The translations under genes and the position numbers were made by a program. From JAYZQT01 sp036136335 (GTDB lineage Bacteria; Pseudomonadota; Alphaproteobacteria; MPNO01; UBA830), in the NCBI GenBank assembly GCA_036136335.1, contig JAYZQT010000007.1:62001-126000 (forward strand): 64,000 bases of DNA, read 5' to 3'. Below are positions 9,178 to 16,678 of this stretch, piece by piece. Below the pieces are notes generated by a model. That model saw only the letters and a list, made by a program, of their open reading frames with translations, was not told where the DNA came from and ran no database searches. How positions within the stretch are numbered: position 1 is the stretch's first letter; the number at the start of each line of letters is the position of its first letter.

Positions 9178-9852
9178 ATGATGACCGACTTTAAAATGCC
9201 ACAGCACGTCATCGACCGTGTGATGGAGAAACGTGGCCGCCTGAATGTATTCGACTCTTTCGAGACGCAAAAAACCGCTTTTCTTGTAATTGATATGCAA
9301 AATTTTTTCGTTTCGGGTGTGCAGGCCTGCATAGATGCTATCCCGAACATCAACCGGCTAGCCACGAAAGTCCGGGATAACGGTGGCTTGGTTGTGTGGG
9401 TTCTACTAACAGTTGCAGAAACCGAAAATGGACCAAGCCTTTGGCCTATATACCATGACAACTTCTTCACCGAGGCGAAGGGAGCCATTCATAAGGCAGG
9501 GCTGACACGTGGTACGAAAGGCCACGCACTCCACGCCGACCTGGATCACCGACCGGAAGATCTGATTTCAGAGAAAACCCGTTTCAGCGCGCTGGTGCAA
9601 GGCTCGTCTGATCTACACGAACAACTACAGACGCGGGGCATTGAAAACCTTCTAATTGGGGGCACTCTAACAAATATGTGCTGTGAATCCACGGCTCGGG
9701 ATGCCATGATGATTGGATACCGCGCGATAATGGTAGAAGATTGCAACGCCTCTCGGAATGATCAAGACCATATGGCCGGATTAACATCCGTATATCAGAG
9801 TTTTGGAGATGTTCGCACTACCAAGGATATTGTTGAAACCGTTCTGATGTAA
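9178..9852 (+). CDS. Isochorismatase-like cysteine hydrolase
   Basis: A 224-residue isochorismatase-fold hydrolase with the Asp-Lys-Cys triad: D39 in FLVIDMQNFF, a lysine in SEKTRFSAL and C168 in GTLTNMCCESTARDAM. The intact Cys favours an amidohydrolase (N-carbamoylsarcosine amidase, maleamate amidase, ureidoacrylate hydrolase types) rather than a true vinyl-ether isochorismatase, which lacks it. The ATG at 9178 follows an AAAAGGATGT ribosome site; a second ATG comes directly after. It is last in the plus-strand run. The broken gene at 49094 has the same TNVCCETTAREA-like catalytic segment. Family is secure, substrate unknown. Confidence 0.9.
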   Translation: MMTDFKMPQHVIDRVMEKRGRLNVFDSFETQKTAFLVIDMQNFFVSGVQACIDAIPNINRLATKVRDNGGLVVWVLLTVAETENGPSLWPIYHDNFFTEAKGAIHKAGLTRGTKGHALHADLDHRPEDLISEKTRFSALVQGSSDLHEQLQTRGIENLLIGGTLTNMCCESTARDAMMIGYRAIMVEDCNASRNDQDHMAGLTSVYQSFGDVRTTKDIVETVLM

Positions 9853-9867
9853 AAGAATGTGATGACG

Positions 9868-9885
9868 GCAGAGGGTAATCTCTGC
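9868..9885. terminator. Short hairpin between convergent genes
   Basis: A six-base-pair inverted repeat, GCAGAG-ggtaat-CTCTGC, lies in the 45 bases separating two convergent genes. Position suits a shared transcription end, but there is no T-run on either side, so an intrinsic terminator is only weakly supported. Confidence 0.3.
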
Positions 9886-9897
9886 TGCTATCAAGCG

Positions 9898-10794
9898 TCA
9901 GGGGCGACCGACTCTAGAAAAACCACCGAATACGTGGGCAATAGCGCCGCGAACGCTACACTCTAAGAAATCTCTTTTAGTAAGATTGATCCTGCGGGCG
10001 ATCGGATCGTTCTTCCTCAGCAGCATTGACAGTCGGTCCGCAAGCTGAACAATCACAGCCGATTCCATTGCAAGGCGGCGGTTTTGCAATATTTCTGGGA
10101 GAAGGCGCGCTTTTGACATTAAATCTGAGCAACCATCCAGACATCGGTCAATTGTGCACCTCAGGCCCGGTGTAGTCACCGGCTTACCCAGATCTTCGAT
10201 GCTCACATCAAATTCACTCATCCAATCCAGGGGCAGATAGATTCGGTTCAATTCTTGATAGTCATTTTGCAGGTCCTGTAGGTGGTTCAGCACCTGGAGT
10301 ACATTGCAGAGTGCGTCAGCACAGCTATAGGCAGAAGTTTTTTCTCCATGGAGGTCTAACAGAAATCGACCGACAGGCGCGGCTGACAGGCTGCAATACG
10401 CCATCAAACCAGTCCAGTCTTCATAACGTTGCTTCGTGGCATCCAGTTTAAAAGCGTGGATTAGGTCAACACTGTGCCGAATTTCGACGCCCGTCTCCTG
10501 ACAACTTCTGACTACGGCGTATGCCTTGGATGCGCCCCGGTCATCTAGGTTCTCGCCGGTCAATGCCCGCTCGAACCTCTCAAGTTTTGAGAGCTTTTCA
10601 TCAGGAGTGAGGTCTGCGCTGTCTGCAATATCGTCGGTTGCGCGGGCCAACGCATAGAAGGTTGCAACATGTGGGCGTAACGACCGTGAAATCAGCAGCG
10701 ATCCGACCGGGAAATTTTCTTCACGCGATCCCTTGGTTTGAGTGACTTCCAGATCGCGGGATGCGCGGTCCTCTACTTCTAGAGATTTAGACAT
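9898..10794 (-). CDS. hpnC: HpnC-like squalene/phytoene synthase family enzyme
   Basis: A trans-isoprenyl-diphosphate synthase-like protein. The opening ENFPVGSLLISRSLRPHV, then ATFYALARATDDIADSADL with the first Asp-rich motif DDIAD (54-58), is the pattern of HpnC, which with HpnD and HpnE makes squalene for hopanoids (HpnC converts presqualene diphosphate to hydroxysqualene). The second acidic region is HLQDLQNDYQELNRIYLP. I start at the ATG at 10794 (MSKSLEVED), whose first eight bases overlap the end of the upstream TSUP gene; the frame is open upstream but would run 40 bases into that gene. No hpnD, hpnE or squalene-hopene cyclase is nearby, and the gene closes an operon of oxoacid dehydrogenase and permease genes, so a different prenyl role is possible. 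Confidence 0.8.
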   Translation of the reverse strand: MSKSLEVEDRASRDLEVTQTKGSREENFPVGSLLISRSLRPHVATFYALARATDDIADSADLTPDEKLSKLERFERALTGENLDDRGASKAYAVVRSCQETGVEIRHSVDLIHAFKLDATKQRYEDWTGLMAYCSLSAAPVGRFLLDLHGEKTSAYSCADALCNVLQVLNHLQDLQNDYQELNRIYLPLDWMSEFDVSIEDLGKPVTTPGLRCTIDRCLDGCSDLMSKARLLPEILQNRRLAMESAVIVQLADRLSMLLRKNDPIARRINLTKRDFLECSVRGAIAHVFGGFSRVGRP

Positions 10795-11530
10795 TAACCA
10801 GACCCCAGACCAGGCGCACCTCCATCGCAGCAATTATGCCCACAATGATCAAATTGAAAGTCCGGGCGCTAACCTTTCCTGCCATACCCATACCGAGAGG
10901 AGTAAACATCAACACCGGAATAATTGCGAGTAAACCCTGAAGAACCCGTTCCTGATCATAAAGACCGGCAATTCCAACTCCAACTACGTGCGCTGCGGAT
11001 ATTGAAGTGAAAAGTAAGGATGTTGCGAAAACATAGGTTTCCTTAACGAAGCCCCAGGCATGACCCCAGGTGGCGATAAATGGCCCGCACATGCCAGTCG
11101 CTCCTTGGCAGATCCCCGCACCGCCTGCAATCAGTGGAGAAAAAATACGGGCCAATTGACCCTGTGGTTCAGTTTTAAGGTTTAACAGCACGGTTAATAG
11201 ATAGAATGCAATCCACACAGTAAGAACTAAGGTAAGGAACTTTTCATCCAGTGTTGCCAGCACCCAGGTGCCCAGCGCCACACCTGCCGCGGCTGAAACG
11301 ACAGGAAACCAGATCTGGGGAACATCGCGAATTCGCTGCCGCCAAACCCAGACGATCGTAAAGTTCGCGAACGCGACTGGAATTGTGGTGACTACAATTG
11401 CGTGCTCCACTCCGACGAAAACTGCCATAATCGCGATACTGACGGGGGGCAGGCCCAGGCCGGTCATACCTTTGGAAAAAGAACCGATTGCAAGCGCAAC
11501 AAAAATTATTATGAGCGATTCCGGCGTCAA
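10787..11530 (-). CDS. TSUP (TauE/SafE) family membrane permease
   Basis: A 247-residue, very hydrophobic protein with about eight membrane segments and the duplicated TauE/SafE pattern: IGSFSKGMTGLGLPPVSIAI near the N-terminus and GGAGICQGATGMCGPFIA in the second half. TSUP proteins move sulfite, sulfoacetate or other small organic anions across the inner membrane. Its ATG overlaps the stop of the upstream paralog in ATGA, and its end overlaps the HpnC-like start, so translation of the three is likely coupled. The substrate is unknown; the neighbouring 3-hydroxyacid dehydrogenase and oxoacid dehydrogenase suggest an organic acid rather than sulfite, as an inference. Confidence 0.9.
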   Translation of the reverse strand: MTPESLIIIFVALAIGSFSKGMTGLGLPPVSIAIMAVFVGVEHAIVVTTIPVAFANFTIVWVWRQRIRDVPQIWFPVVSAAAGVALGTWVLATLDEKFLTLVLTVWIAFYLLTVLLNLKTEPQGQLARIFSPLIAGGAGICQGATGMCGPFIATWGHAWGFVKETYVFATSLLFTSISAAHVVGVGIAGLYDQERVLQGLLAIIPVLMFTPLGMGMAGKVSARTFNLIIVGIIAAMEVRLVWGLVNV

Positions 11531-12282
11531 CCAGAGAACCCTTCCCAGACAAGTTTAATTTCCATAAGGACAATTACAGCAACGACTGCGCCGTTAAAAA
11601 CTTTCGGACTTACAGAACCCATCAGCCTCATGCCAAGAAACTGGAAAATGAATAGGGGGATTAGTGCAACGCAGCCCTCGGCAAAGCGCTGCAGGGTAAA
11701 CATTCCAAACAACAGCATAACGGCAATCTGGACCGCATTAAAAAGGCCGAACAGTAGACCATTGTAATACACATAGGCTTCCTTTTTGAGACGAAACGCA
11801 AAGATCAAAGTCGAAAAGAGAGGACCGGAAACGCCTGACGCCCCTTGTGTAAAGCCACCAATCATGCTCGCAATGGGCGTGCCAATACGCCCCATTCTTC
11901 CGTCAAGCCGAAAAGAGGGGTTGAGTAACAAAAGTAAAAGAAAAAATGCCACAGCGCCTGCCAAGAGCAGGATAGTCACGTTATCAGATGCCGTATCCAG
12001 AAACCAAACTCCGATAACTGTCATAACAATGGCTGGGAGAATCATGTCGTAACGAACCGGCGTTCTCCGACCCTCTGAACGATGAGACCAGACTAGCCAA
12101 GCATTTGAAACCAGGCCAGGAATCTGCATAACGACGATTGCGTGCTCGGCACCAAGAAACCCTGCCATAAAGGGGATAGCAACTAGCGGCAGACCCATAC
12201 CGGTTAAACCTTTTACGAACGCCCCAATAGCAAGTCCGAGTGAGATAACCCCGAGTGAATAGGGGTCAAGGCCGAATTCCAT
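11527..12282 (-). CDS. TSUP (TauE/SafE) family membrane permease
   Basis: A 251-residue paralog of the next gene, with the same two signatures (IGAFVKGLTGMGLPLVAIPF and GGFTQGASGVSGPLFSTL) and about eight membrane segments. Tandem, overlapping TSUP genes are unusual and hint at a heteromeric or divided-specificity transporter. It lies 30 bases after the 3-hydroxyisobutyrate-dehydrogenase-like gene in the same minus-strand operon. The ribosome site is weak (GGAAAG). Family call is secure; transported compound is not known. Confidence 0.9.
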   Translation of the reverse strand: MEFGLDPYSLGVISLGLAIGAFVKGLTGMGLPLVAIPFMAGFLGAEHAIVVMQIPGLVSNAWLVWSHRSEGRRTPVRYDMILPAIVMTVIGVWFLDTASDNVTILLLAGAVAFFLLLLLLNPSFRLDGRMGRIGTPIASMIGGFTQGASGVSGPLFSTLIFAFRLKKEAYVYYNGLLFGLFNAVQIAVMLLFGMFTLQRFAEGCVALIPLFIFQFLGMRLMGSVSPKVFNGAVVAVIVLMEIKLVWEGFSG

Positions 12283-12312
12283 ACAAGTCTTTCCGGGCCA
12301 GTCTAGACCTGA

Positions 12313-13251
12313 TCAGTCCGAAAGCCCGTCCGAAACATTCTTGTGTTCGGAATGAAGTTTGAGACCAGACCCTGCTGCCTGAAGCGACAATAATGCTGCA
12401 AAATCCTTATCTGTATATCCGTTACCAACCAGCGACTGAACAATCTCCCTAGCGGCCGCGGTCACGGGCATCGGCACGCCGGTCGCTCGTGCTGCTGCCA
12501 GTCCCAAGTCAAGGTCTTTAAGCAACAGTTTGGGCGTAAAAGTCACCGAATAGTCAAGATTGACCAATGCGGGAGATTTATATTTCGAAAACATCGAACC
12601 CATGACACTGTTATTAAGAAAATCCAGAAAAGCGTGCCGAGGTACTCCCGCTTTTTCGGCCAGAACTGTAATTTCGACCATGTTCTGAATCACCACACCG
12701 AGAAAAACGTTGTGGCAGATTTTTATAAACCGGGATAATTCCCCTTTACCTACGTAGGAGGAGCCGCGCCCAATAGCATCGAGATAAGGCTTCGCTTCCA
12801 TGTATGCATCCTCTGGCCCAGAAACGACGAAGGTTAGTTTTCCGGCTTTAACCACCTTGGCATTCCCCGAGACAGGCGCCGCGAGCATTGGCACGCCCAT
12901 ATCAGAGGCGGCGACACGCACCTTCGCAGATGCCTCTTCGTCAATAGAGGTTGAATCTATCAACATAGCGGGTTTTTGCTTCCGAGACAGGACGCCTTCG
13001 TCTCCAAGAGTCACCTGCACGAAATCGGACGGCCCGCCAACCATCGTAAACACAATGTCCCGGTCGGCGAGTTGGGAAGGGTTGTCGACTACCGTTGCTC
13101 CAAATTCCATCAGAGGCTCGGCTTTTGATCGTGTGCGGTTCCATACCGCAACATCGGCGCCTCTTTCCAGCAAACGCTGGGCCATGGCAAAGCCCATGCG
13201 TCCGGTCCCAATCCAACCGAGTTTAAACTTTCTTAATACTTGCTCTGCCAT
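12313..13251 (-). CDS. 3-hydroxyisobutyrate dehydrogenase-family NAD(P)-dependent oxidoreductase
   Basis: A 312-residue beta-hydroxyacid dehydrogenase. The Rossmann motif is LGWIGTGRMGFAM (GTGRMG at 15-20), the substrate motif is AAPVSGN at 124-130 (usually DAPVSGG), and the catalytic lysine K177 and N181 lie in SRFIKICHNVFLG. NRT at 38-40 suggests NADP-type preference. The family oxidises 3-hydroxyisobutyrate, tartronate semialdehyde, 6-phosphogluconate and related acids. It follows the E2 gene by 53 bases and precedes two TSUP permeases by 30. With an HIBCH-like gene in the convergent run, oxidation of 3-hydroxyisobutyrate or a similar beta-hydroxyacid is plausible but unproven. An AAAGG ribosome site precedes the ATG. 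Confidence 0.88.
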   Translation of the reverse strand: MAEQVLRKFKLGWIGTGRMGFAMAQRLLERGADVAVWNRTRSKAEPLMEFGATVVDNPSQLADRDIVFTMVGGPSDFVQVTLGDEGVLSRKQKPAMLIDSTSIDEEASAKVRVAASDMGVPMLAAPVSGNAKVVKAGKLTFVVSGPEDAYMEAKPYLDAIGRGSSYVGKGELSRFIKICHNVFLGVVIQNMVEITVLAEKAGVPRHAFLDFLNNSVMGSMFSKYKSPALVNLDYSVTFTPKLLLKDLDLGLAAARATGVPMPVTAAAREIVQSLVGNGYTDKDFAALLSLQAAGSGLKLHSEHKNVSDGLSD

Positions 13252-13304
13252 GTTCTAACCTTTCGGTAAACATCCTGTCATTGCTGATCTACAGTCGAAA
13301 ACCT

Positions 13305-14537
13305 CTAGGGTATTATTGATGCCCAGTTTGTCGTTTGGATCACCTCACGTGTCCGGTGGAGAAATGCCGCGGAATAAGCACCATCAATGGCCCGGTGATC
13401 AAAACTCTGTGCCAAAACCCCTAGGGGTCTGATGACTATTGAATCCCCATCTTCACCTTCTACTACAACGGTTTTCTTTGCTATCCCATCTACCGACATG
13501 ATCGCGACCTGCGGCTGATTAATGATTGGGGCAGTGATCAACGTGCCAAACACGCCTGAATTGGAAATCGTATAGGTTCCTTCAGTGAAATCGTCGGGCT
13601 TCAGTTTGTTGGCACGTGCTCTCTCTGAGAGATCCCTGATCGCACGAGCCAGTTCCGGGATTGTCATCCTGTCAGCATCCTTGACAACTGGAGCAACGAG
13701 TCCATCAAAATCTAGATCAACAGCGATCCCGATATTAATACGGCGATGAACGGCCAAAGATTCACCCTCTATCTTGGAATTTACCCGTGGAAAATCTCGA
13801 ATTGCAACGCAGACCGCCCGCACTACAAACGGAAGCCAGGTGAGCGAAAAACCTTCTTGGCGTTTCCATTGAACCGATACCTTTTCACGGGCGTTGGCGA
13901 CTAGACCAAAATCTACTTCAACTGCCTGGAGGACGTGCGGACTCGCGGCCTTCGACCGAAGCATGTGATCAGCCGTTTTTTTTCTGAGACTACTGAACGG
14001 GATTGTGTCGGTATCACCCGGATGATCAGATAACGCCTGTTTCAGTTCCTTTGACACGCCAGTATTCATATAGTCCAGAACATCTTTCTTCTTAATCCGG
14101 CCACTGGCGCCACTTCCTGTAATCAGCTCTGGATCTAGTTTGTTTTCGGCTATTAAACGCTGGACTACAGGCGACAATCGATTGCCCTTCACACCATTAT
14201 TGGCAATTCCAGCGCGGGTCACCCGGACCTCCGCAGACAGTTCAGCATTGGTATTGCTGGTATCGGGAGGTGCGGGCGCGGCCGTGTGTGGCGCTTCATC
14301 TTCCCCACCAATTATCGCAACCACCTCGCCCACCCCTACCGTGGTACCGGCCTCCACCACGATGTCGAGCAGGGTTCCCTCCGCCGGCGCCGGCACCTCC
14401 ATCTCAACCTTGTCAGACGACACATCAAACAACGGGTCTTTGGTGGAGACCCGATCGCCAATCTTCCGATGCCACGCCGAGACAGTCCCTTCCGAAACAG
14501 TTTCGCCCAGCTGGGGCATGATTACATTCATTACCAT
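13305..14537 (-). CDS. 2-oxoacid dehydrogenase E2 (dihydrolipoyl acyltransferase)
   Basis: The 410-residue E2 core protein has an N-terminal lipoyl domain with the lipoylated K43 in SSDKVEMEVP, an Ala/Pro linker around 85-110, an E1/E3-binding domain (SPVVQRLIAENKLDPELITG) at about 127-165, and a C-terminal acyltransferase domain ending with the catalytic DHRAIDG (H381, D385). It transfers the acyl group from E1 to CoA. It begins 7 bases after the E1-beta stop, confirming a single operon E1-alpha/E1-beta/E2. No E3 (dihydrolipoamide dehydrogenase) gene is in the window, so an E3 encoded elsewhere must be borrowed. Whether pyruvate, acetoin or a branched oxoacid is used cannot be read from E2. 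Confidence 0.93.
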   Translation of the reverse strand: MVMNVIMPQLGETVSEGTVSAWHRKIGDRVSTKDPLFDVSSDKVEMEVPAPAEGTLLDIVVEAGTTVGVGEVVAIIGGEDEAPHTAAPAPPDTSNTNAELSAEVRVTRAGIANNGVKGNRLSPVVQRLIAENKLDPELITGSGASGRIKKKDVLDYMNTGVSKELKQALSDHPGDTDTIPFSSLRKKTADHMLRSKAASPHVLQAVEVDFGLVANAREKVSVQWKRQEGFSLTWLPFVVRAVCVAIRDFPRVNSKIEGESLAVHRRINIGIAVDLDFDGLVAPVVKDADRMTIPELARAIRDLSERARANKLKPDDFTEGTYTISNSGVFGTLITAPIINQPQVAIMSVDGIAKKTVVVEGEDGDSIVIRPLGVLAQSFDHRAIDGAYSAAFLHRTREVIQTTNWASIIP

Positions 14538-14544
14538 TGCCAGC

Positions 14545-15522
14545 TCAATCTATCCGTTCGACAATTTCACGCACGATGCGTATAGCCGATGGGATGGTTG
14601 CGTCTTCAAGCGTGTCGGCAGCCGGGAGAGGGATATGGGGTGTGGTAATCCGAACCACCGGTCCATCCAAATCCCAGAAAATCTCGTCAGCAACAATCGA
14701 TGCGATTTCGGCACCCCAGCCACATAAACGCGGGTTCTCTTCAACCGTAACAAGGCGCCCAGTTTTCACGGTTTCAGTGAGTATTGTCTGGGTATCAAGC
14801 GGTACGAGGGAGCGTACATCGACGACAGTCGCCTCAATACCATGTTCCGCCGAGAGTGTCTCCGCAGCTTCAAGAGCACGCGGGACCATCGCCGCTAACG
14901 CGCAGATTGTTAAATCGATCCCATCACGCAAGACCTTCGCCGTCCCGAGTTTGTCGACAAATTCGCCGTCCGGAACGGTTCCCTTTATCGGGTAAAGCGA
15001 TTTCTGTTCAAAAAACACCACCGGATCGGGATCCCGGATCGCCGCGGCCAGCAACCCTTTTACATCTGCAGGTGTGGACGGTGCTATCACTTTCAGTCCC
15101 GGCACCATCATCGCCCAGTTTTCAACAGACTGCGAATGTTGCGCGCCAAATCGCGACCCGCCGCCATTTGCAGTTCGGATTACCAGGGGCATGCTCATCT
15201 GCCCACCAGTCATATAACGGGCCTTCGCAATTTCATTTGCAACAAGGTCCCAGCACACAGCCAGAAAATCCGAAAACATTATCTCTGCGATAGGCCGAAG
15301 TCCCGTCATTGCGGAACCCATCGCAGCGCCAAGGATTGCCTGTTCAGAAATGGGGGTGTCTCTTACCCGGAGCGGCCCAAATTCTTTAAATAACCCCACT
15401 GTCGCCTTGAACACCCCTCCGGCTGCGCCGATATCTTCCCCCAGAAAAACCACGTCTTTATCGCGCCGCATTTCCTGTGCGATTCCAGCTGCCACGGCCT
15501 CCCGATATGTCAGTTCCGCCAC
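14545..15522 (-). CDS. 2-oxoacid dehydrogenase E1 beta subunit
   Basis: A transketolase-like beta subunit recognisable from ELTYREAVAAGIAQEM, VVFLGEDIGAAGGVFKAT, ARYMTGGQMSMPLVIRTANG and the C-terminal VTVEENPRLCGWGAEIASIV. It pairs with E1-alpha to decarboxylate a 2-oxoacid and acylate the E2 lipoyl group. The GTG at 15522 gives VAELTYREA, the usual family start; the frame is open 7 codons further but that leader is unconserved. The start overlaps the end of E1-alpha by 13 bases, which suggests coupled translation and equal subunit amounts. Motifs are of the pyruvate/acetoin type rather than typical branched-chain type (a judgement by eye). Confidence 0.92.
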   Translation of the reverse strand: MAELTYREAVAAGIAQEMRRDKDVVFLGEDIGAAGGVFKATVGLFKEFGPLRVRDTPISEQAILGAAMGSAMTGLRPIAEIMFSDFLAVCWDLVANEIAKARYMTGGQMSMPLVIRTANGGGSRFGAQHSQSVENWAMMVPGLKVIAPSTPADVKGLLAAAIRDPDPVVFFEQKSLYPIKGTVPDGEFVDKLGTAKVLRDGIDLTICALAAMVPRALEAAETLSAEHGIEATVVDVRSLVPLDTQTILTETVKTGRLVTVEENPRLCGWGAEIASIVADEIFWDLDGPVVRITTPHIPLPAADTLEDATIPSAIRIVREIVERID

Positions 15523-16583
15523 GCCACACCCCCATCGGCCCACACGTCTACCTCAATCAAGTCCAGTGACGGTATGGGAGATGCCTTTGAAACCTCGGTG
15601 GCCTCATTTACCAAAGCCAGTATCTCGGCATCAATACCATCAATGACCTCCGTTTTTATACCGAACTCGGAGAGCCGCTTGCGATAGCGCGGCACCGGGT
15701 CTTTTTTCAGCCAAGCTTCCAGCTCGCCTTCAGGCCGGTAATCTCCAGGGTCAGCCCGGCTGTGACCAGAATGACGATAGGTAAGACATTCGATTAACGA
15801 CGGGCCGCCCCCCGCGCGCGCTTTTTTATATGCAGCCTGCGCCGTCCGATAGACCTCATCGGCATCGTTCCCATCTATCACGACCTTAGGCAATCCATAA
15901 GCCGACGCCCGGTCTCCCGCAGGATTTTCAACAGCCGTCACGTCCTTTATCGGCGTGTATTCCATATAAAGATTATTTTCACAGACGAAAACGACGGGAA
16001 GCTTCCAGACTGCGGATAGATTGAGCGCTTCATGAAACGCGCCAATATTTGTAGTTCCATCACCAAAGAAACAGACCGAGACCTGTCCGGTATCCTTGTA
16101 CTGCGACGTCCATGCCGCCCCCATCGCAATGGGCAGATGAGCTCCAATTATCGCGTAAGATCCCATGGCACCATGTTCCACGGAGGTCAGGTGCATCGAG
16201 CCGCCCTTACCTTGTAGGAGCCCGCATTCCCGGCCCATCAATTCACCCAAAACACCCTCCATCGATGCCCCACGGGCGAGCGTATGGTGATGGCCACGAT
16301 ATGTGCAAAAGCTCCAGTCGTCATTTTCCATCGCTGTCGCAAACCCGGCAGCAACCGCCTCGTGCCCAAGTGCCAGATGAGATGTTCCCTTAATCAGGTT
16401 TTGAAGAAAGAGGTCATAGGCCCGTTGTTCTACATGCCTGATTTCAAGCAATGATCGCCACAGTTGCAGTCGAACCTCTTCGCCAATGTCATCATTAGCG
16501 ACCGTCCTGGGTTTTTTTACAGATTTTCTGGCTGCTTTTTTTTGGGGTCCCTTTCCCTTAGCCAGACTGGGCTTCTTTACCAT
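15510..16583 (-). CDS. 2-oxoacid dehydrogenase E1 alpha subunit
   Basis: A 357-residue thiamine-diphosphate enzyme. The TPP motif starts at GDGTTN (174-179) and ends in CENN (201-204); YRGHHHTLARG, ECGLLQGKGGSMHL and the phosphorylation-loop-like TYRHSGHSRADPGDYR are also present. These match pyruvate/acetoin dehydrogenase alpha subunits. An extra lysine-rich tail fills residues 1-27 before the core begins at about residue 34, which most relatives lack. A GGGAGG ribosome site precedes the ATG. It heads the E1-alpha/E1-beta/E2/3-hydroxyacid dehydrogenase/TSUP/TSUP/HpnC run. Likely role: oxidative decarboxylation of a 2-oxoacid; substrate uncertain. Confidence 0.92.
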   Translation of the reverse strand: MVKKPSLAKGKGPQKKAARKSVKKPRTVANDDIGEEVRLQLWRSLLEIRHVEQRAYDLFLQNLIKGTSHLALGHEAVAAGFATAMENDDWSFCTYRGHHHTLARGASMEGVLGELMGRECGLLQGKGGSMHLTSVEHGAMGSYAIIGAHLPIAMGAAWTSQYKDTGQVSVCFFGDGTTNIGAFHEALNLSAVWKLPVVFVCENNLYMEYTPIKDVTAVENPAGDRASAYGLPKVVIDGNDADEVYRTAQAAYKKARAGGGPSLIECLTYRHSGHSRADPGDYRPEGELEAWLKKDPVPRYRKRLSEFGIKTEVIDGIDAEILALVNEATEVSKASPIPSLDLIEVDVWADGGVAWRN

Positions 16584-16678
16584 TCAAAGACCTCCCATAA
16601 TTTTGCCGCTTTTCTGTAGCGTGTTAATTGCAGTCACCGAAACAGGGTCCCAACCATCTTGCTTGAAAATTTTTGTTG

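Noticed and set aside
14140..14727. 195-residue plus-strand frame opposite the E2 and E1-beta genes
   Set aside because: It is antisense to two motif-proven genes, has low-complexity Ser/Pro/Thr sequence and no ribosome site.
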